Of a stretch of DNA of 64,000 nt, positions 63,848 to 64,000 are shown in pieces. A program made the translations under genes and the position numbers. This DNA comes from Scortum barcoo (Eukaryota > Chordata > Actinopteri > Centrarchiformes > Terapontidae): positions 2,510,182 through 2,574,181 of the forward strand of contig CM041538.1 in NCBI GenBank assembly GCA_023238725.1, written 5' to 3'. The first letter of the stretch is position 1. Each line of letters begins with the position of its first letter. The notes under the pieces were generated by a model. The model had not been told where the DNA came from. It worked only from the letters and a program-made list of their open reading frames with translations, and ran no database searches.

Positions 63848-63863
63848 ACACACACACACACAC

Positions 63864-63897
<34 letters not shown>
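63848..63897. repeat. (CA)n microsatellite
   Basis: About 24 CA units with one GC interruption. Confidence 0.96.
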
Positions 63898-63900
<3 letters not shown>

Positions 63901-64000
63901 TGCCATAATCCCCTGACCTTTTTTGTCAGATGTTTCTGGAAGCCTTCCAGAGGAGAGTTATGATGTGCCGCTACGTTGTGGCCACTGCCTGCTGTGACAG

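Overview
The window looks like euchromatic vertebrate DNA, almost certainly from a ray-finned (teleost) fish. It has no bacterial-type gene organisation: open frames are short and scattered. It carries many long dinucleotide microsatellites (TA, TG/CA, GA/TC). It also carries degenerate transposons of typical fish type: a Tc1-like element, two kinds of LINE remnant, a tRNA-type SINE and several short fish interspersed repeats. Family names come from memory of consensus sequences and short motifs, not from a database search.

Protein-coding content is very sparse. The best host-gene signals are three small exon-like blocks on the plus strand. Two lie close together (9,070-9,143 and 9,348-9,388), with strong polypyrimidine-AG acceptors, GT donors and a compatible reading phase. 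One is isolated (57,713-57,772, 60 nt, phase 1-1). I do not recognise the gene or genes. The simplest reading is that much of the window is intron or gene-desert sequence. Several stretches without repeats but rich in homeodomain-like or SOX-like motifs are candidate conserved non-coding enhancers: 12.5-13.3, 17.4-17.8, 30.4-30.9, 36.65-37.3, 45.34-45.78, 59.75-60.1 and 62.1-62.3 kb. That is inference only; cross-species alignment would decide it.

Mobile elements in order: LINE fragment with an FADD motif (7.9-8.1 kb, plus); Tc1-like transposon with a broken minus-strand transposase, sitting directly against a TA microsatellite (9.89-11.34 kb); LINE/SINE-type tail repeat after another TA tract (21.44-21.74 kb); two or three copies of a dispersed repeat (24.5, 42.7, perhaps 46.7 kb); LINE with endonuclease and reverse-transcriptase remnants (25.93-27.42 kb, minus); a 2.4-kb DNA transposon (31.69-34.08 kb); LINE/SINE 3' tail (36.0 kb); tRNA-type SINE (48.1 kb); inverted pair of one repeat (56.57-56.82 kb); MITE-like repeat (59.02-59.35 kb).

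The most interesting object is the 31.69-34.08 kb element. Its interior holds three phase-matched minus-strand exons (32,583-32,669; 32,315-32,472; 32,007-32,153). They have GT-AG introns, a stop codon and a poly(A) signal 18 nt later. This reads as a spliced gene, or a piece of one, carried inside a transposon. The right end of the window holds about 1 kb of imperfect ATC/GAT trinucleotide repeat, which generates spurious open frames on both strands.
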